A model generated the notes under the pieces. That model did not search any database and was not told the DNA's origin. It saw only the letters and a program-made list of their open reading frames with translations. The translations under genes were made by a program, and so were the position numbers. DNA of 64,000 nucleotides from Nocardia vaccinii NBRC 15922 (GTDB lineage: Bacteria; Actinomycetota; Actinomycetes; Mycobacteriales; Mycobacteriaceae). Every line of letters starts with the position of its first letter. The first letter of the stretch is position 1. This document shows, piece by piece, positions 17,675 to 26,857 of the stretch. The stretch lies in the NCBI RefSeq assembly GCF_001613305.1, contig NZ_BDCC01000019.1, positions 124,001 to 188,000 on the forward strand, given 5' to 3'.

Positions 17675-18981
17675 TCCGTACCCCCGAGCAGATCGTTGAT
17701 ATGCCTGGTCACGTCACCTTTGAAGTAGGTGGCTGGGGCCGCGCCGCGCAGGACCCGGTCCGACGCACGATGGAAGGCATCATCGATTCGTGACCAATTC
17801 GGGCTCACCGGAATGGGATTCGCGTTCGAGGGGCCGCCGGTCAGCACCTCCAGATTTCGAATTCTGCTGTGCGCCTTGGCGAAATCTTCCGAATGCAGTG
17901 CCGATTTCAGCGCCGGAACGAACAGCCCGGACGCGGCCACCGCCTGTTGCCCCACCGGACCTGTCGCGAATTTCACGAATTCCCAAGCCAATTCCTTACG
18001 CGGGCTGGCCGCGGAGATACCCAGGCCCGTACTGCCGATATCGGATTTCGCGCTGTGGCCGTGCGGGCCGACCGGCAGCACCGTGATGTCGAAATCCAGG
18101 TCGGGCTCGGCGAGCATGGCGCTGTACTGCCAGTGCCCGGTCAGCACCATTGCCGCCTTACCCTGGGAGAACAGCTGGATCGAGGGCAGTGCGTCGGCAT
18201 CGGTCGAGCGCGGCGCGACCCGGTGGCGTACCGCGAGATCGGCGTAGAATTGGAAACCCTCGATGAACTCATCGCCGTCGATCGCGGTGTGTTGCGGATC
18301 GGTGGGCGGGACGAACCACTCACCGCCGTTGTTCATTCCGAAGATCGACGCCGAGTATCGCGGCACCGGCCAGGCGTCGGCGAACCCGTACTGGGTTATC
18401 CGGCCCGAGGAGTCGCGCTTGGTCAGCGCCTGGGCCGCGGCCAGGAATTCGTCGAAGGTCCAGGCGTCCTCCCAGCGACCCGGCGGCGGTTGCACGCCCG
18501 CCTCTTCGAACAGTTTCTTGTTGTAGTACAAGAAGATTCCCGCCCACTGCTCGGGCAGGACGTATTGCCCGCCGCGATAGCGGAACAGTTCGTAGACCGC
18601 CGGCTCGCCGTCCTCGCGGATCCGGTCCGCGTAGGCCGGGTCGGCGTTCAGGTAGGTGTCGAGGTTCTCCAGGATGCCCAGTTCGACGAAGTGTGAATAG
18701 GATTCCCACTGCATCACCACGTCCGGGCATTTGCCACCGGCGGCGTAGGTGAGGATCTGCTGGGTCGGATCGGGCCCGGACATCTGCACCTGGACCTCGA
18801 TCTCCGGATGCAACCTGGTGAATGCCTCGATGATCTGCATCCGCACCTTGGCCTCATCGGGTGCGGCCTGGAAGAAGAAGGTCAGCGCGCCGGAACTCGA
18901 TCCGCAGCCCGCCAGGCTCGGCACGGCCAGGGCCGCACCCGCCAGGGCGCCACTACGGAGCAGGTCACGCCGGTTGAGCAT
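17671..18981 (-). CDS. Extracellular solute-binding lipoprotein (sugar ABC importer)
   Basis: A 436-residue binding protein. The N-terminus MLNRRDLLRSG has a twin-arginine and is followed by a hydrophobic stretch and a lipobox LAGC (C26), so it is anchored as a lipoprotein. The fold is that of cluster-1 (MalE/UgpB-like) proteins: PDVVMQWESYS, GIFLYYNKKLFEEAG, GKAAMVLTGHW and a late PRKELAWEFVKFATGP. It heads the operon of two permeases. About 280 bp of non-coding DNA lies upstream. Confidence 0.92.
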   Translation of the reverse strand: MLNRRDLLRSGALAGAALAVPSLAGCGSSSGALTFFFQAAPDEAKVRMQIIEAFTRLHPEIEVQVQMSGPDPTQQILTYAAGGKCPDVVMQWESYSHFVELGILENLDTYLNADPAYADRIREDGEPAVYELFRYRGGQYVLPEQWAGIFLYYNKKLFEEAGVQPPPGRWEDAWTFDEFLAAAQALTKRDSSGRITQYGFADAWPVPRYSASIFGMNNGGEWFVPPTDPQHTAIDGDEFIEGFQFYADLAVRHRVAPRSTDADALPSIQLFSQGKAAMVLTGHWQYSAMLAEPDLDFDITVLPVGPHGHSAKSDIGSTGLGISAASPRKELAWEFVKFATGPVGQQAVAASGLFVPALKSALHSEDFAKAHSRIRNLEVLTGGPSNANPIPVSPNWSRIDDAFHRASDRVLRGAAPATYFKGDVTRHINDLLGGTE

Positions 18982-19261
18982 CGTTGCCCTCCCGAATCAG
19001 ACTGGGACGAACCGACGCTCACGGTAACCGATCCCACGCGCCACACGGGTGAGATTTGCGGGGATGCTGTGTTTTTGGCCTCCGCTCGGCTCCGGCGGGT
19101 TCGCGGCCCCCGGAGGTCTCGCCGTTCGGCCCCGTGTCGGGCACTCGTTCCTCGCGCCCGCCACGCGTCCGATCGGCGAGACGGGCCGCGAACTGGGGTG
19201 TTGGTGTTGCCCTGAGGGTCTCACCGTTCGATTGGCGTTCGCGGCCCGCGGTGCGCGAGGG

Positions 19262-20491
19262 TCAGTGGGCAGGCCGCAGGATTACCGGCAACTCCACGTG
19301 CCCGTTGGAGATGAAACTGCCGAGTTTCGCCAAAGTGCTCGGCTCCGTGGCGAATTGCATCGCCGGGAACTGTGCGAACAGCGCGGGCAGGGCGATCGTG
19401 GCCTCCATCCGGGCCAGCGGCGCGCCGATGCAGTGGTGCGCGCCGTAACCGAAGGCCAGATGCTGATCCTTGGTGCTGCGCAGCGGATCGAACTCGTCGG
19501 CGGTGTCGCCGTGCACCTTCGGGTCGCGGTTGGCCGCGGCGTACGAGGCGAGGATGGCATCCCCCTTGGGGATCGAGATGCCGTCGATCTCGATGTCCTC
19601 CACCGCGTATCGCAGCGGCATATGGGCCACCGGGGCCTCGAAACGCAGCATCTCCTCGACGACGTCCGCCCAGGAGATCCGTTCGGCCAGTACGTCCGCG
19701 CGCAGCTGCGGCCGGGTCAGCAGCGTGTGGATCGACTGGTCGATCAGGTTCAGCGTCGTCTCGTGACCCGCGTTGACGACCAGCATCAGCGTGTCCACGA
19801 GTTCCTTGTCCGAGAGCCGGGACCCGTCCTCCTGCTGGGTGTCGATCAGCACGGAGGTGATGTCGTCACCGGGATTCTCGTGCCGGTAGGCGACGAGTTC
19901 GCCGACGAGCCGGAACATTTCGACATAATTGGCCATCGACTCTTCGGGGGTGAGCGATCCGTCGAAGAATCCGTCGACGCACTTGTGGATGTCGGCGTCC
20001 AGATGTTCGGGCACGCCCAGCAATTGGCTGATGACCCGGATCGGGACCGGATAGGCGTATGCGGCGCGCAGATCCACGGTCTCGCCGGGCGGGGTGGCGG
20101 CCAGGGTGTCCAGCAGATCCCGGACGATCTCCTCGACGCGCGGACGCATCGCCTGGGTGCGGCGATTGGTGAACGCGGGAGAGACCAGCGTGCGCAGCCG
20201 CCGGTGCTCGGGCCCGTACGCGGTGAACATGCTCTCCGTGATAACCCACGGCAGCAGCGGCCACGACTCGGTGATCTCCCCGTTGATGAACGCCGACCAG
20301 TGCTGCCGGGGGTCCTTCGACACCCGGGAATCGGCCAGCAGGGTGCGCAGCAACACGGCATCCGTCACCGACCACGCCGGTACGCCACCGGGCAACTCGA
20401 CCAGTGTCACCGGACCGCGGGCGCGAATCCGGGCGGATTCGCTGTGGATATCGACGCCAGTGGTATCCAGGATGATTGGTTCGTGCGCCAT
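19262..20491 (-). CDS. Cytochrome P450, CYP154-like
   Basis: A 409-residue class I bacterial P450. The heme-Cys loop is FGYGAHHCIGAPLARME, the I-helix acid-alcohol motif is AGHETT and the K-helix ExxR is EMLR. The region HWSAFINGEI...ESMFTAYGPEHRRLRTLVSPAFTNRR matches what I recall of CYP154 enzymes from Streptomyces conservon operons. ATG at 20491 is supported by AAGGAG upstream. It lies 11 bp after the second P450 gene, so the two are co-transcribed. No ferredoxin or reductase gene is adjacent. Confidence 0.9.
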   Translation of the reverse strand: MAHEPIILDTTGVDIHSESARIRARGPVTLVELPGGVPAWSVTDAVLLRTLLADSRVSKDPRQHWSAFINGEITESWPLLPWVITESMFTAYGPEHRRLRTLVSPAFTNRRTQAMRPRVEEIVRDLLDTLAATPPGETVDLRAAYAYPVPIRVISQLLGVPEHLDADIHKCVDGFFDGSLTPEESMANYVEMFRLVGELVAYRHENPGDDITSVLIDTQQEDGSRLSDKELVDTLMLVVNAGHETTLNLIDQSIHTLLTRPQLRADVLAERISWADVVEEMLRFEAPVAHMPLRYAVEDIEIDGISIPKGDAILASYAAANRDPKVHGDTADEFDPLRSTKDQHLAFGYGAHHCIGAPLARMEATIALPALFAQFPAMQFATEPSTLAKLGSFISNGHVELPVILRPAH

Positions 20492-20502
20492 CGACGGGCT
20501 CC

Positions 20503-21762
20503 TTACATCACATTCAACGCGGGAGACTTCGGGAAGACGACCGGCAACGCTGCCATCGCCCGGTGGAAAGGTCCTGGCCGCCAGGATATTTCGTCCTTTC
20601 CGACCGCCAAGCGTAGTTCCGGAATCGCATCCAGCAGCTGATCGATGGCATCCTGCACGACCAGATACGCCACCGAGCGGGCCGGGCAGGCGTGCGGTCC
20701 GGCGCTCCACGCCAGATGGGATCGATTGCCGGTGCGGTCGCCGCCGACGATGGCGGGGTCGTTGTTGCACCCGGCCAGGCTGACCACCACGGGCTGATGC
20801 GCGGGCAGCCAGTGGTTGTCGATCAGGATCGGCTGGCGCGGGTAGGTGATGGAGAAGTTCGCCATCGGCGGGTCGTTGAACAACACCTCGTCCACCGCGT
20901 CGCGGGTGGAGGTGGCCCCGCCGAGAAAGCCGTCGAACCGGTCGTCGGTGAGCATCAGCAGCAAGGTGTTGGTGATGAGATTCGTCTGCGGTTCGATGGC
21001 CGCGCCGTAGAAGTTGAGCAGGTTGTAAACCATCTCCTCGTCGTTCAGCCCGGGTTTGTGGTGTGCCATGCGGGAGGTAACGTCGTCGCCGGGTTCCGCG
21101 CGGCGCAGCGCGATGAGTTCCGTGAGGGCCTCGGTCGTGTGCTGCATGCCCCAGGCGGCGTTCTCGGTGTCGAACAGCGCGGCCACTCCGGTGGCGATGC
21201 GCTGGCCGATATCCTGCGAGCAGCCCACCATCTGGTTCAGTGCCTCGAATACCAGCGGGAACGCGTACTCGGCGAGCAGGTCCGCCGAGCCCTTCTCACA
21301 GAAGGTGTTGATCAGCGGGATGGCGATACGCTCGACCGTGGAATGCAGAGCGTGCAGGTCGACTCCGTCGATGGCGGCCACCATGGCCTGGCGGTAGCGG
21401 GCGTGCAACATTCCAGCGTTGCGCACGGCGTTGGGGTACCACTGCATCATCGGTCGCACCGGGCAGTCCTCCGGCACGGTGTCCTGCCAGTGGCGCGGGT
21501 CGGCCGGGAAGTGCTCGGGATCGTTGAGGACCCGCAGGGCCGTGCGATATCCGATGACGAGCGTCGCGGGAACGCCCGGGGACAACTCGATCGGCACCAA
21601 CGAGCCGTATTCACGTCGCATCCACCGGTAGGCCGTGTGAGGGTCCGCCGCGAACTCCATTGTACCCAACAGGATTCGGGGCTCGTTCGAGTCGAGCGGC
21701 GATCCGTGCTGGACGGGGCAGATTCCGGGCGTGGCCGTGCCGGAAGGCGATGGCATGTTCAA
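20503..21762 (-). CDS. Cytochrome P450, CYP157-like, lacking the K-helix ExxR
   Basis: A 419-residue P450. The heme Cys is present in AGPHACPARS, but the usual Phe seven residues before it is Trp. The K-helix motif reads DEVLFNDPP, with Phe (TTC, 20878-20880) where Arg of ExxR should be. The I-helix lacks the AGxxT motif (YGAAIEPQT instead). CYP157 members in Streptomyces are known for a missing ExxR and for pairing with CYP154. The TTG start at 21762 has GGAG at a 6-base spacing; ATG at 21756 is the alternative. Whether it is an active oxygenase is open. Confidence 0.85.
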   Translation of the reverse strand: MNMPSPSGTATPGICPVQHGSPLDSNEPRILLGTMEFAADPHTAYRWMRREYGSLVPIELSPGVPATLVIGYRTALRVLNDPEHFPADPRHWQDTVPEDCPVRPMMQWYPNAVRNAGMLHARYRQAMVAAIDGVDLHALHSTVERIAIPLINTFCEKGSADLLAEYAFPLVFEALNQMVGCSQDIGQRIATGVAALFDTENAAWGMQHTTEALTELIALRRAEPGDDVTSRMAHHKPGLNDEEMVYNLLNFYGAAIEPQTNLITNTLLLMLTDDRFDGFLGGATSTRDAVDEVLFNDPPMANFSITYPRQPILIDNHWLPAHQPVVVSLAGCNNDPAIVGGDRTGNRSHLAWSAGPHACPARSVAYLVVQDAIDQLLDAIPELRLAVGKDEISWRPGPFHRAMAALPVVFPKSPALNVM

Positions 21763-22215
21763 AGGGGACTCCAGGCGGTCGAACGAGAATACGGCCGAGG
21801 CGGGGCCGACTGCGTCGAACCATCTACCTCACACCCGTTGCAGGATCACGAGTTTCGATTGACCCGGCCCGCTGGACCGTAGCAATCGATCGAAACCCGA
21901 AAACCGCCCTAGATTAGCAGGACCGATCGGTATTTTTCGCTGATCCGGTAGACCTCCCCGGCGAGGGTGCTCGAGCCTTGGTGCGGGCATCCGGCGCCTC
22001 CGGCCCGTCTGTACCGACCGCGCCACCGTGACCTGCGGGAAACAGCAGCCGGAACAGCCGGTGTCGGCGTTCACCGGACCGGCGGGCCGAATTCATCGGG
22101 GCGGTCGGCAGCGGGTAACCGCGAGTCCGTTTTCGCTTGCGACCATGTCGTCGTCCGGAGCCGTTCGAAGTCTCGGTGCGGACTGCTCGTCCACCGGATG
22201 GATGGGGGATCAGCG
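21763..22215. other. Intergenic region between divergent P450 and phospholipase C genes
   Basis: This 453-bp region must hold the promoters of the P450 pair (minus strand) and the phospholipase gene (plus strand). I see no convincing operator or hairpin, and the short open frames in it lack protein character. Confidence 0.4.
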
Positions 22216-24363
22216 ATGAACCGAACGTCCGGAACAACGCGTCGCGCCGTGCTCGGCGGCATGATGGGCGCGGCGGGCCTGGCCGGAATCGGCACGCTGC
22301 CCGGCCGGGCGGCTCGCGCGTCGGCCGCGCCGCATCGAGGCAGCCTCGCCGACGTGCGGCACGTGGTGATCCTGATGCAGGAGAACCGCTCCTTCGACCA
22401 TTATTTCGGCACCATGGCCGGGGTCCGCGGTTTCGGCGACCCCACCGCGCTGCGCTCGTCCGCCGGACGTTCCGCCGCGGGCGGGTCCGGTGCCCGATTC
22501 GCGGGCCGCGACGTCGGCAGCGTGCTCCCGGGTTCGGCGCCGAAGCATCCGGGCACCGTCCTGGCCCAGCCCGATGCCGACAGCGGTCTCGGCTATCGGC
22601 TGCCGTTCCGGATCGATACCCGCGTGGTGGACGGTCAGGACCTCCCGGATCTGAAGCACGACTGGGCCTCGACCCATCGGGCCTGGGCGGGCGGTGCGTA
22701 CGACGGGTGGGTCGCGGCCAAATCGGCCATGACGATGGGCTACTTCACCGAGGCCGACATCCCGTTCCACCGTGCCCTGGCCGGTGCGTTCACGCTGTGC
22801 GACCACTACTTCTGCTCGATTCAGGGCCCGACGACGCCGAACCGGCTGTACCACTGGACCGGGACCATCGACCCCGAGGGCCGCCGGGGCGGGCCCGCGA
22901 CCGGCAATCCGCCCGACTACCGGCCCGTCTTCGATTGGACGACCTATCCCGAGCGGTTGGAGAAGGCCGGGGTGTCCTGGCAGGTCTACGCCGACGACGT
23001 CGCCGGTGACACCGACGAGATGTTCCTCGGCGATTTCGGCGACAATCCGCTGTGGCTGTTCCGGGCATATCACGAGGCGCTGAACTCCGAGGACCCCGCG
23101 GTGCGGCGGCTGGCCGACCGGGCCAATGTCACCGGCAGTTGGCCACTGGCCACCGACGAGAACGGCAAGAGTGTCGATTATGTTCTGCGGCAATTTATTT
23201 CGGCCTGCCGGACGCATACGCTGCCGCAGGTCTCCTGGATCGTCGCCCCGCAGGGCTACAGCGAACATCCCGCGGCGCGGCCGGTGGACGGCGAGGCCTA
23301 CGTGCAGCGGGTCCTGCAGGCGCTGTGGGATGAACCGGAACTGTGGCGCTCGACGGTGCTGCTGATCAATTTCGACGAGAACGACGGCCTGTTCGATCAT
23401 CTGGCGCCGCCGACCGCGCCGCCCGGAACGCCGGGGGAGGAGTTGCCGCTCGACCAGACCGGCACCGGCGTAGCCGCGTCCGCCGCCGCGCACGGTGCGC
23501 TGACGCCGATCGGTCTCGGCCCGCGGGTGCCGATGATCGTGGTCTCGCCGTGGAGCCGCGGGGGATGGGTCGATTCGCAGGTGTTCGACCACACGTCGGT
23601 GCTGCGGTTCCTCGAGCAGTGGACCGGGGTGCGTGAGCCCAATATCTCGGCCTGGCGGCGGGCGGTCTGCGGAGACCTGCTCGGCTGCTTCGATTTCGAG
23701 AATCCGGATACCAGTATTCCGTCGCTGCCGGATGCGAAAGCCCTGCGCGCACAGGCGGACCGGACGCAATCGAAACTGCCCGCGCCCTCGCCTCCGGCGA
23801 AACAGTCCGTACCGCGCCAGAACCCGGGATCGGTGAAGGCGCGGCCCCTGCCGTATCAGCCGATCGTCTGGGCAGAGGCGACCGAGGCGAGCGTCACCGT
23901 GCACCTGGCCAATCAGGGCCGGGAAGCGATCGCGTTCCAGGCGTACGACTTTCGGCCCGAGGGCGGTGCTCGGGTGAGTCAGATCGTCGTCGGCGCCGGT
24001 GCCGCGACGTCCCGGGAGATCGCCTGGTCCGGAAACTACGACATCGAGGTGTACGCGGCGAACGGGTTCCGGTTCTCGGCCACCGGTGGATCGGCGGGGC
24101 TCGGGATCGTCGTGTCGGCGGCAGTTCGGGGGACGGCCGAGGAGCCGATTCTGGTGGTGAGCGTCCGGAACGCGACGCCGGCGCGGGCCGCCTTCCGGGT
24201 TGATGGCGCGAGCGTCACCGTACCGCCGGGCGCGGTGCACGACCTGGTGGCGCCGACCTCGGACGGTTGGTACGACCTCACCCTGACCGGCGCCGGTACG
24301 GCCGCGTGGTCTCGTCGATTCACCGGGCACCTGGAGAACGGCCGACCCGGTCGGACCTGGTGA
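22216..24363 (+). CDS. Secreted phospholipase C, Tat-exported
   Basis: A 715-residue enzyme of the phosphocholine-specific phospholipase C/acid phosphatase family. A twin-arginine signal (TTRRAVLGG, then a hydrophobic core to ASA near residue 37) is followed by the hallmark [11 protein letters not shown], the metal-binding region [17 protein letters not shown], and [14 protein letters not shown]. The last about 200 residues form the two small C-terminal beta domains (around [14 protein letters not shown] and [10 protein letters not shown]). Such enzymes cleave phosphatidylcholine or sphingomyelin outside the cell and count as virulence or phosphate-scavenging factors in mycobacteria. The ATG at 22216 is preferred over upstream in-frame codons because it gives the signal peptide. 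Confidence 0.92.
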   Translation: MNRTSGTTRRAVLGGMMGAAGLAGIGTLPGRAARASAAPHRGSLADVRHVVILMQENRSFDHYFGTMAGVRGFGDPTALRSSAGRSAAGGSGARFAGRDVGSVLPGSAPKHPGTVLAQPDADSGLGYRLPFRIDTRVVDGQDLPDLKHDWASTHRAWAGGAYDGWVAAKSAMTMGYFTEADIPFHRALAGAFTLCDHYFCSIQGPTTPNRLYHWTGTIDPEGRRGGPATGNPPDYRPVFDWTTYPERLEKAGVSWQVYADDVAGDTDEMFLGDFGDNPLWLFRAYHEALNSEDPAVRRLADRANVTGSWPLATDENGKSVDYVLRQFISACRTHTLPQVSWIVAPQGYSEHPAARPVDGEAYVQRVLQALWDEPELWRSTVLLINFDENDGLFDHLAPPTAPPGTPGEELPLDQTGTGVAASAAAHGALTPIGLGPRVPMIVVSPWSRGGWVDSQVFDHTSVLRFLEQWTGVREPNISAWRRAVCGDLLGCFDFENPDTSIPSLPDAKALRAQADRTQSKLPAPSPPAKQSVPRQNPGSVKARPLPYQPIVWAEATEASVTVHLANQGREAIAFQAYDFRPEGGARVSQIVVGAGAATSREIAWSGNYDIEVYAANGFRFSATGGSAGLGIVVSAAVRGTAEEPILVVSVRNATPARAAFRVDGASVTVPPGAVHDLVAPTSDGWYDLTLTGAGTAAWSRRFTGHLENGRPGRTW

Positions 24364-24455
24364 GTGCGGGGAGCCGGCGGACCGCGGTCGCCGGGCCGGA
24401 ACGGAAATTTCCCGGGCGTTCGGAACCACGGGGGGCCATCGGGCAGGATGGGGGC

Positions 24456-25259
24456 GTGATCGGTAATCGCACCCAGAACGCTGACGCACCGTCCACCCGC
24501 ACGATTCGTCCGCCGTCGCCACATCCCTCGGGGGCGCGGCCGCCGGAGATCCCGGCCGAATTCGTGCCCCGCCACGTGGCGCTGGTGATGGACGGCAATG
24601 GGCGTTGGGCGCAGGACCGCGGGCTGCCGCGCACCGCCGGACACGAGCGGGGCGAGGCGGTGCTGATGGACACCGTCGAGGGATGTATCGAGATCGGCGT
24701 GAAATGGCTGTCGGCCTACGCCTTCTCGACCGAGAACTGGCGGCGCAGCCCCGAGGAGGTGCGCTTCCTGATGGGGTTCAACCGCGACGTGATCCGCCGC
24801 CGCCGCGACGAGATGCACGAGATGGGTGTGCGGGTGCGCTGGGCCGGGCGGCGTCCGCGGTTGTGGCGCAGCGTGATCAAGGAACTCGAGGTCGCCGAGA
24901 AACTCACCGAGGACAATACGGTGATGACCCTGACCATGTGCGTCAACTACGGGGGACGAGCCGAAATCGTGGACGCGGCAAGGGAAATCGCGCGTCGCGC
25001 GGCCGCGGGTGAACTGGATCCGGAGCGGATCAGCGAAGCGAGTTTCGCCAAGTACCTGGACGAGCCCGATATGCCGGACGTGGATCTTTTCCTGCGGCCC
25101 TCCGGTGAGTTGCGCAGCTCGAACTTCCTGATCTGGCAGTCGGCCTACGCCGAATTCGTCTATCAGAACACGCTTTTCCCGGATTTCGACCGCCGCGATC
25201 TGTGGGCCGCCTGCCTGGAGTACGCCAAGCGCGACCGTCGGTTCGGCGGCGTCAAATGA
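24456..25259 (+). CDS. uppS: Isoprenyl (polyprenyl) diphosphate synthase, cis type
   Basis: A 267-residue cis-prenyltransferase that makes the long-chain polyprenyl phosphate carrier of cell-wall synthesis (decaprenyl in mycobacteria). The catalytic Asp is D46 in [12 protein letters not shown]; later family blocks are [11 protein letters not shown] and [19 protein letters not shown]. The roughly 35-residue N-terminal extension is Pro-rich. GTG at 24456 is selected, as the upstream open frame overlaps the phospholipase gene. It overlaps the next gene (ATGA). Confidence 0.93.
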   Translation: MIGNRTQNADAPSTRTIRPPSPHPSGARPPEIPAEFVPRHVALVMDGNGRWAQDRGLPRTAGHERGEAVLMDTVEGCIEIGVKWLSAYAFSTENWRRSPEEVRFLMGFNRDVIRRRRDEMHEMGVRVRWAGRRPRLWRSVIKELEVAEKLTEDNTVMTLTMCVNYGGRAEIVDAAREIARRAAAGELDPERISEASFAKYLDEPDMPDVDLFLRPSGELRSSNFLIWQSAYAEFVYQNTLFPDFDRRDLWAACLEYAKRDRRFGGVK

Positions 25260-25681
25260 GCGAGGACGTCCAAATGAGTGAGAACACCGTCACCGCGGAC
25301 CTGGAGGCGCGGGCCGGGGCCTGCCTGGCGCACTACGGCAGCGTCGACGTCCGCGTCGAGGAGAAGGCGCTGGGTTTCGAATACGAGGGCGCGCTGTGCT
25401 CGCTGCGCGCGGTGAACCTCGCCCCCGGCCTGGACGTACTCACCCTCACCGCGGTTCTGGCCTGGGATCGGCCGCTCAAGGCTCAGCTGCACAAGCGTGT
25501 CGCCGAACGCAACAACGCCCTGCAGTTCGGGTCGCTGACGGTGATCGGCCACGAGAAGCTGGCCGATGTCATCCTGCGGTACACATTCCCGGCCGCGGGC
25601 CTCGGCGACGAGGCTCTCGCTACGATGTTGCTGCTGGTCCTGTCCGGTGCGAGCCGCGCAAGGCAGGGGCTGGTGCCCTAG
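25256..25681 (+). CDS. YbjN-domain-like protein downstream of uppS
   Basis: A 141-residue acidic soluble protein. The sequence [24 protein letters not shown]... and [34 protein letters not shown] resembles the YbjN/type-III-chaperone-like fold, but I assign it by pattern only. The start ATG at 25256 overlaps the uppS stop; ATG at 25274 is the alternative. In mycobacteria a hypothetical gene occupies the same site next to uppS, so it is probably a vertically inherited partner. It converges with zur. Confidence 0.7.
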   Translation: MSEDVQMSENTVTADLEARAGACLAHYGSVDVRVEEKALGFEYEGALCSLRAVNLAPGLDVLTLTAVLAWDRPLKAQLHKRVAERNNALQFGSLTVIGHEKLADVILRYTFPAAGLGDEALATMLLLVLSGASRARQGLVP

Positions 25682-25718
25682 ATCTGCGGTACCGCGTCGT
25701 CTCCGGTGCGGGCGGGAG

Positions 25719-26144
25719 TCACCGCCCGGCCGCCGCGCATTCGCAACAGCTCCCGAAGACCTCCATGGTGTGGCTGATATCGGTGAAACCGTGCTGGCGC
25801 GCGACGGTCTGCGCCCATGCCTCCACGGTCGGGCCCTCGACCTCCACGGTGCGTCCGCAGTGCCGGCACACCAGGTGGTGGTGGTGGCCCTGGGAACACT
25901 GCCGGTATACCGATTCGCCGGTGTCCGTACGCAATACGTCGACCACGCCCGCATCGGCCAGGGATTGCAGCGTGCGGTAGACCGTGGTCAGGCCGATGCC
26001 CTCGCCGCGGCGGCGCAACTCGTCGTGCAGGTCCTGTGCGGACCGGAACTCTTCGGTATCACTCAGCAGGGCCGCGATGGCGCTGCGCTGGCGGGTACTG
26101 CGAACTCCGACGATCTTGTCTTCCGTGCCCGTCTTGTCCGGCAC
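25719..26144 (-). CDS. zur: Zinc uptake regulator Zur (FurB), Fur family
   Basis: A 141-residue Fur-family repressor. The winged helix (RSTRQRSAIAALLSDTEEFRSAQDLHDELRRRG...TTVYRTLQSLADAGVV) is followed by the metal-binding HHHHLVCRHCGRTVEVEG and a second cysteine cluster FGSCCECAA. It lies 3 bp after the smtB-like gene, the smtB-furB order described for M. tuberculosis, where FurB is the zinc-responsive Zur. Start is GTG at 26144. Expected targets are zinc-uptake genes and paralogous ribosomal protein genes, which are not in this window. Confidence 0.92.
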   Translation of the reverse strand: MPDKTGTEDKIVGVRSTRQRSAIAALLSDTEEFRSAQDLHDELRRRGEGIGLTTVYRTLQSLADAGVVDVLRTDTGESVYRQCSQGHHHHLVCRHCGRTVEVEGPTVEAWAQTVARQHGFTDISHTMEVFGSCCECAAAGR

Positions 26145-26147
26145 TTG

Positions 26148-26564
26148 TCACCCTTCCTCGGCATGTGCGACCGCATCCACGACGATGCGGGCGAGATGGT
26201 CGTCCACCAGCTCGTAGATCACTTCGCGGCCGGTGCGCTCGCCGCGCACCACCCCCGCCGACTTGAGAATGCGCAGGTGCTGGCTCACCAGCGGCTGGGT
26301 CACGCCCAGGGTATCGACCAGCTCGTGCACGCACCGCGGCGACTCGCGCAGCTGCAGCACGATGGCGATCCGCACCGGCGCGGCCAGTGCGCGCAGCAGC
26401 TCACCCGCGCTGTCCAGCACCGGCCGTGTGGGCACGGCGGGCGCCAGCGGCGCGCGATACGGAAACGGGTCGTGCGGGATCGCGGTGGGCGCTTCCATCG
26501 CGACGCGGCTGCGACGTGCGGGAGCGCCGCCCTCGCGCGCTGTGGCACCACTGTCGGCGGTCAT
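26148..26564 (-). CDS. smtB: ArsR/SmtB-family metal-sensing repressor
   Basis: A 138-residue winged-helix repressor: LLRALAAPVRIAIVLQLRESPRCVHELVDTLGVTQPLVSQHLRILKSAGVVRGERTGREVIYELVDDHL. The late DDHLARIVVDAVAHAEE helix carries the Asp/His ligands of an alpha-5 zinc site. ATG at 26564 is chosen for the upstream AAGGAG (about 9-base spacing); frames starting at 26612 would overlap the palindrome that is the likely operator. It is the first gene of the smtB-zur operon. In mycobacteria this operon is repressed by SmtB when zinc is low. Confidence 0.9.
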   Translation of the reverse strand: MTADSGATAREGGAPARRSRVAMEAPTAIPHDPFPYRAPLAPAVPTRPVLDSAGELLRALAAPVRIAIVLQLRESPRCVHELVDTLGVTQPLVSQHLRILKSAGVVRGERTGREVIYELVDDHLARIVVDAVAHAEEG

Positions 26565-26604
26565 CGCATCCAACTCCTTATCGGAAACCGATGCCATTAT
26601 TAGT

Positions 26605-26620
26605 ATGCACACGTGCGCAT
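26605..26620. promoter_or_regulatory. Palindrome upstream of smtB-zur, probable SmtB operator
   Basis: The 16-bp ATGCACACGTGCGCAT is a dyad with one mismatched pair around CACGTG, 41-56 bases upstream of the chosen smtB start. Its site fits autorepression of the operon. The binding protein is inferred. Confidence 0.55.
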
Positions 26621-26857
26621 GTCAATGCGCCCCCGCCTCCCCGAGATTTCAGCGTGTCGTTTGGTGTCGCGGGACTTGCGCGTCGGGCCGGCGGTGGTGT
26701 GTGTCGGTGCCTTTCGGGCGTGCCCGGGGAGTTACCCATGTGCGAATGAAATCAGTCGTTGCGTTGGCACACCGATACTGCTTGGAACTTTGTCCAATGC
26801 TCCCGATACTCTGGGGCGAATCAGACCGATCACCATTGCAGAGGGAGAGCTCCAGTC

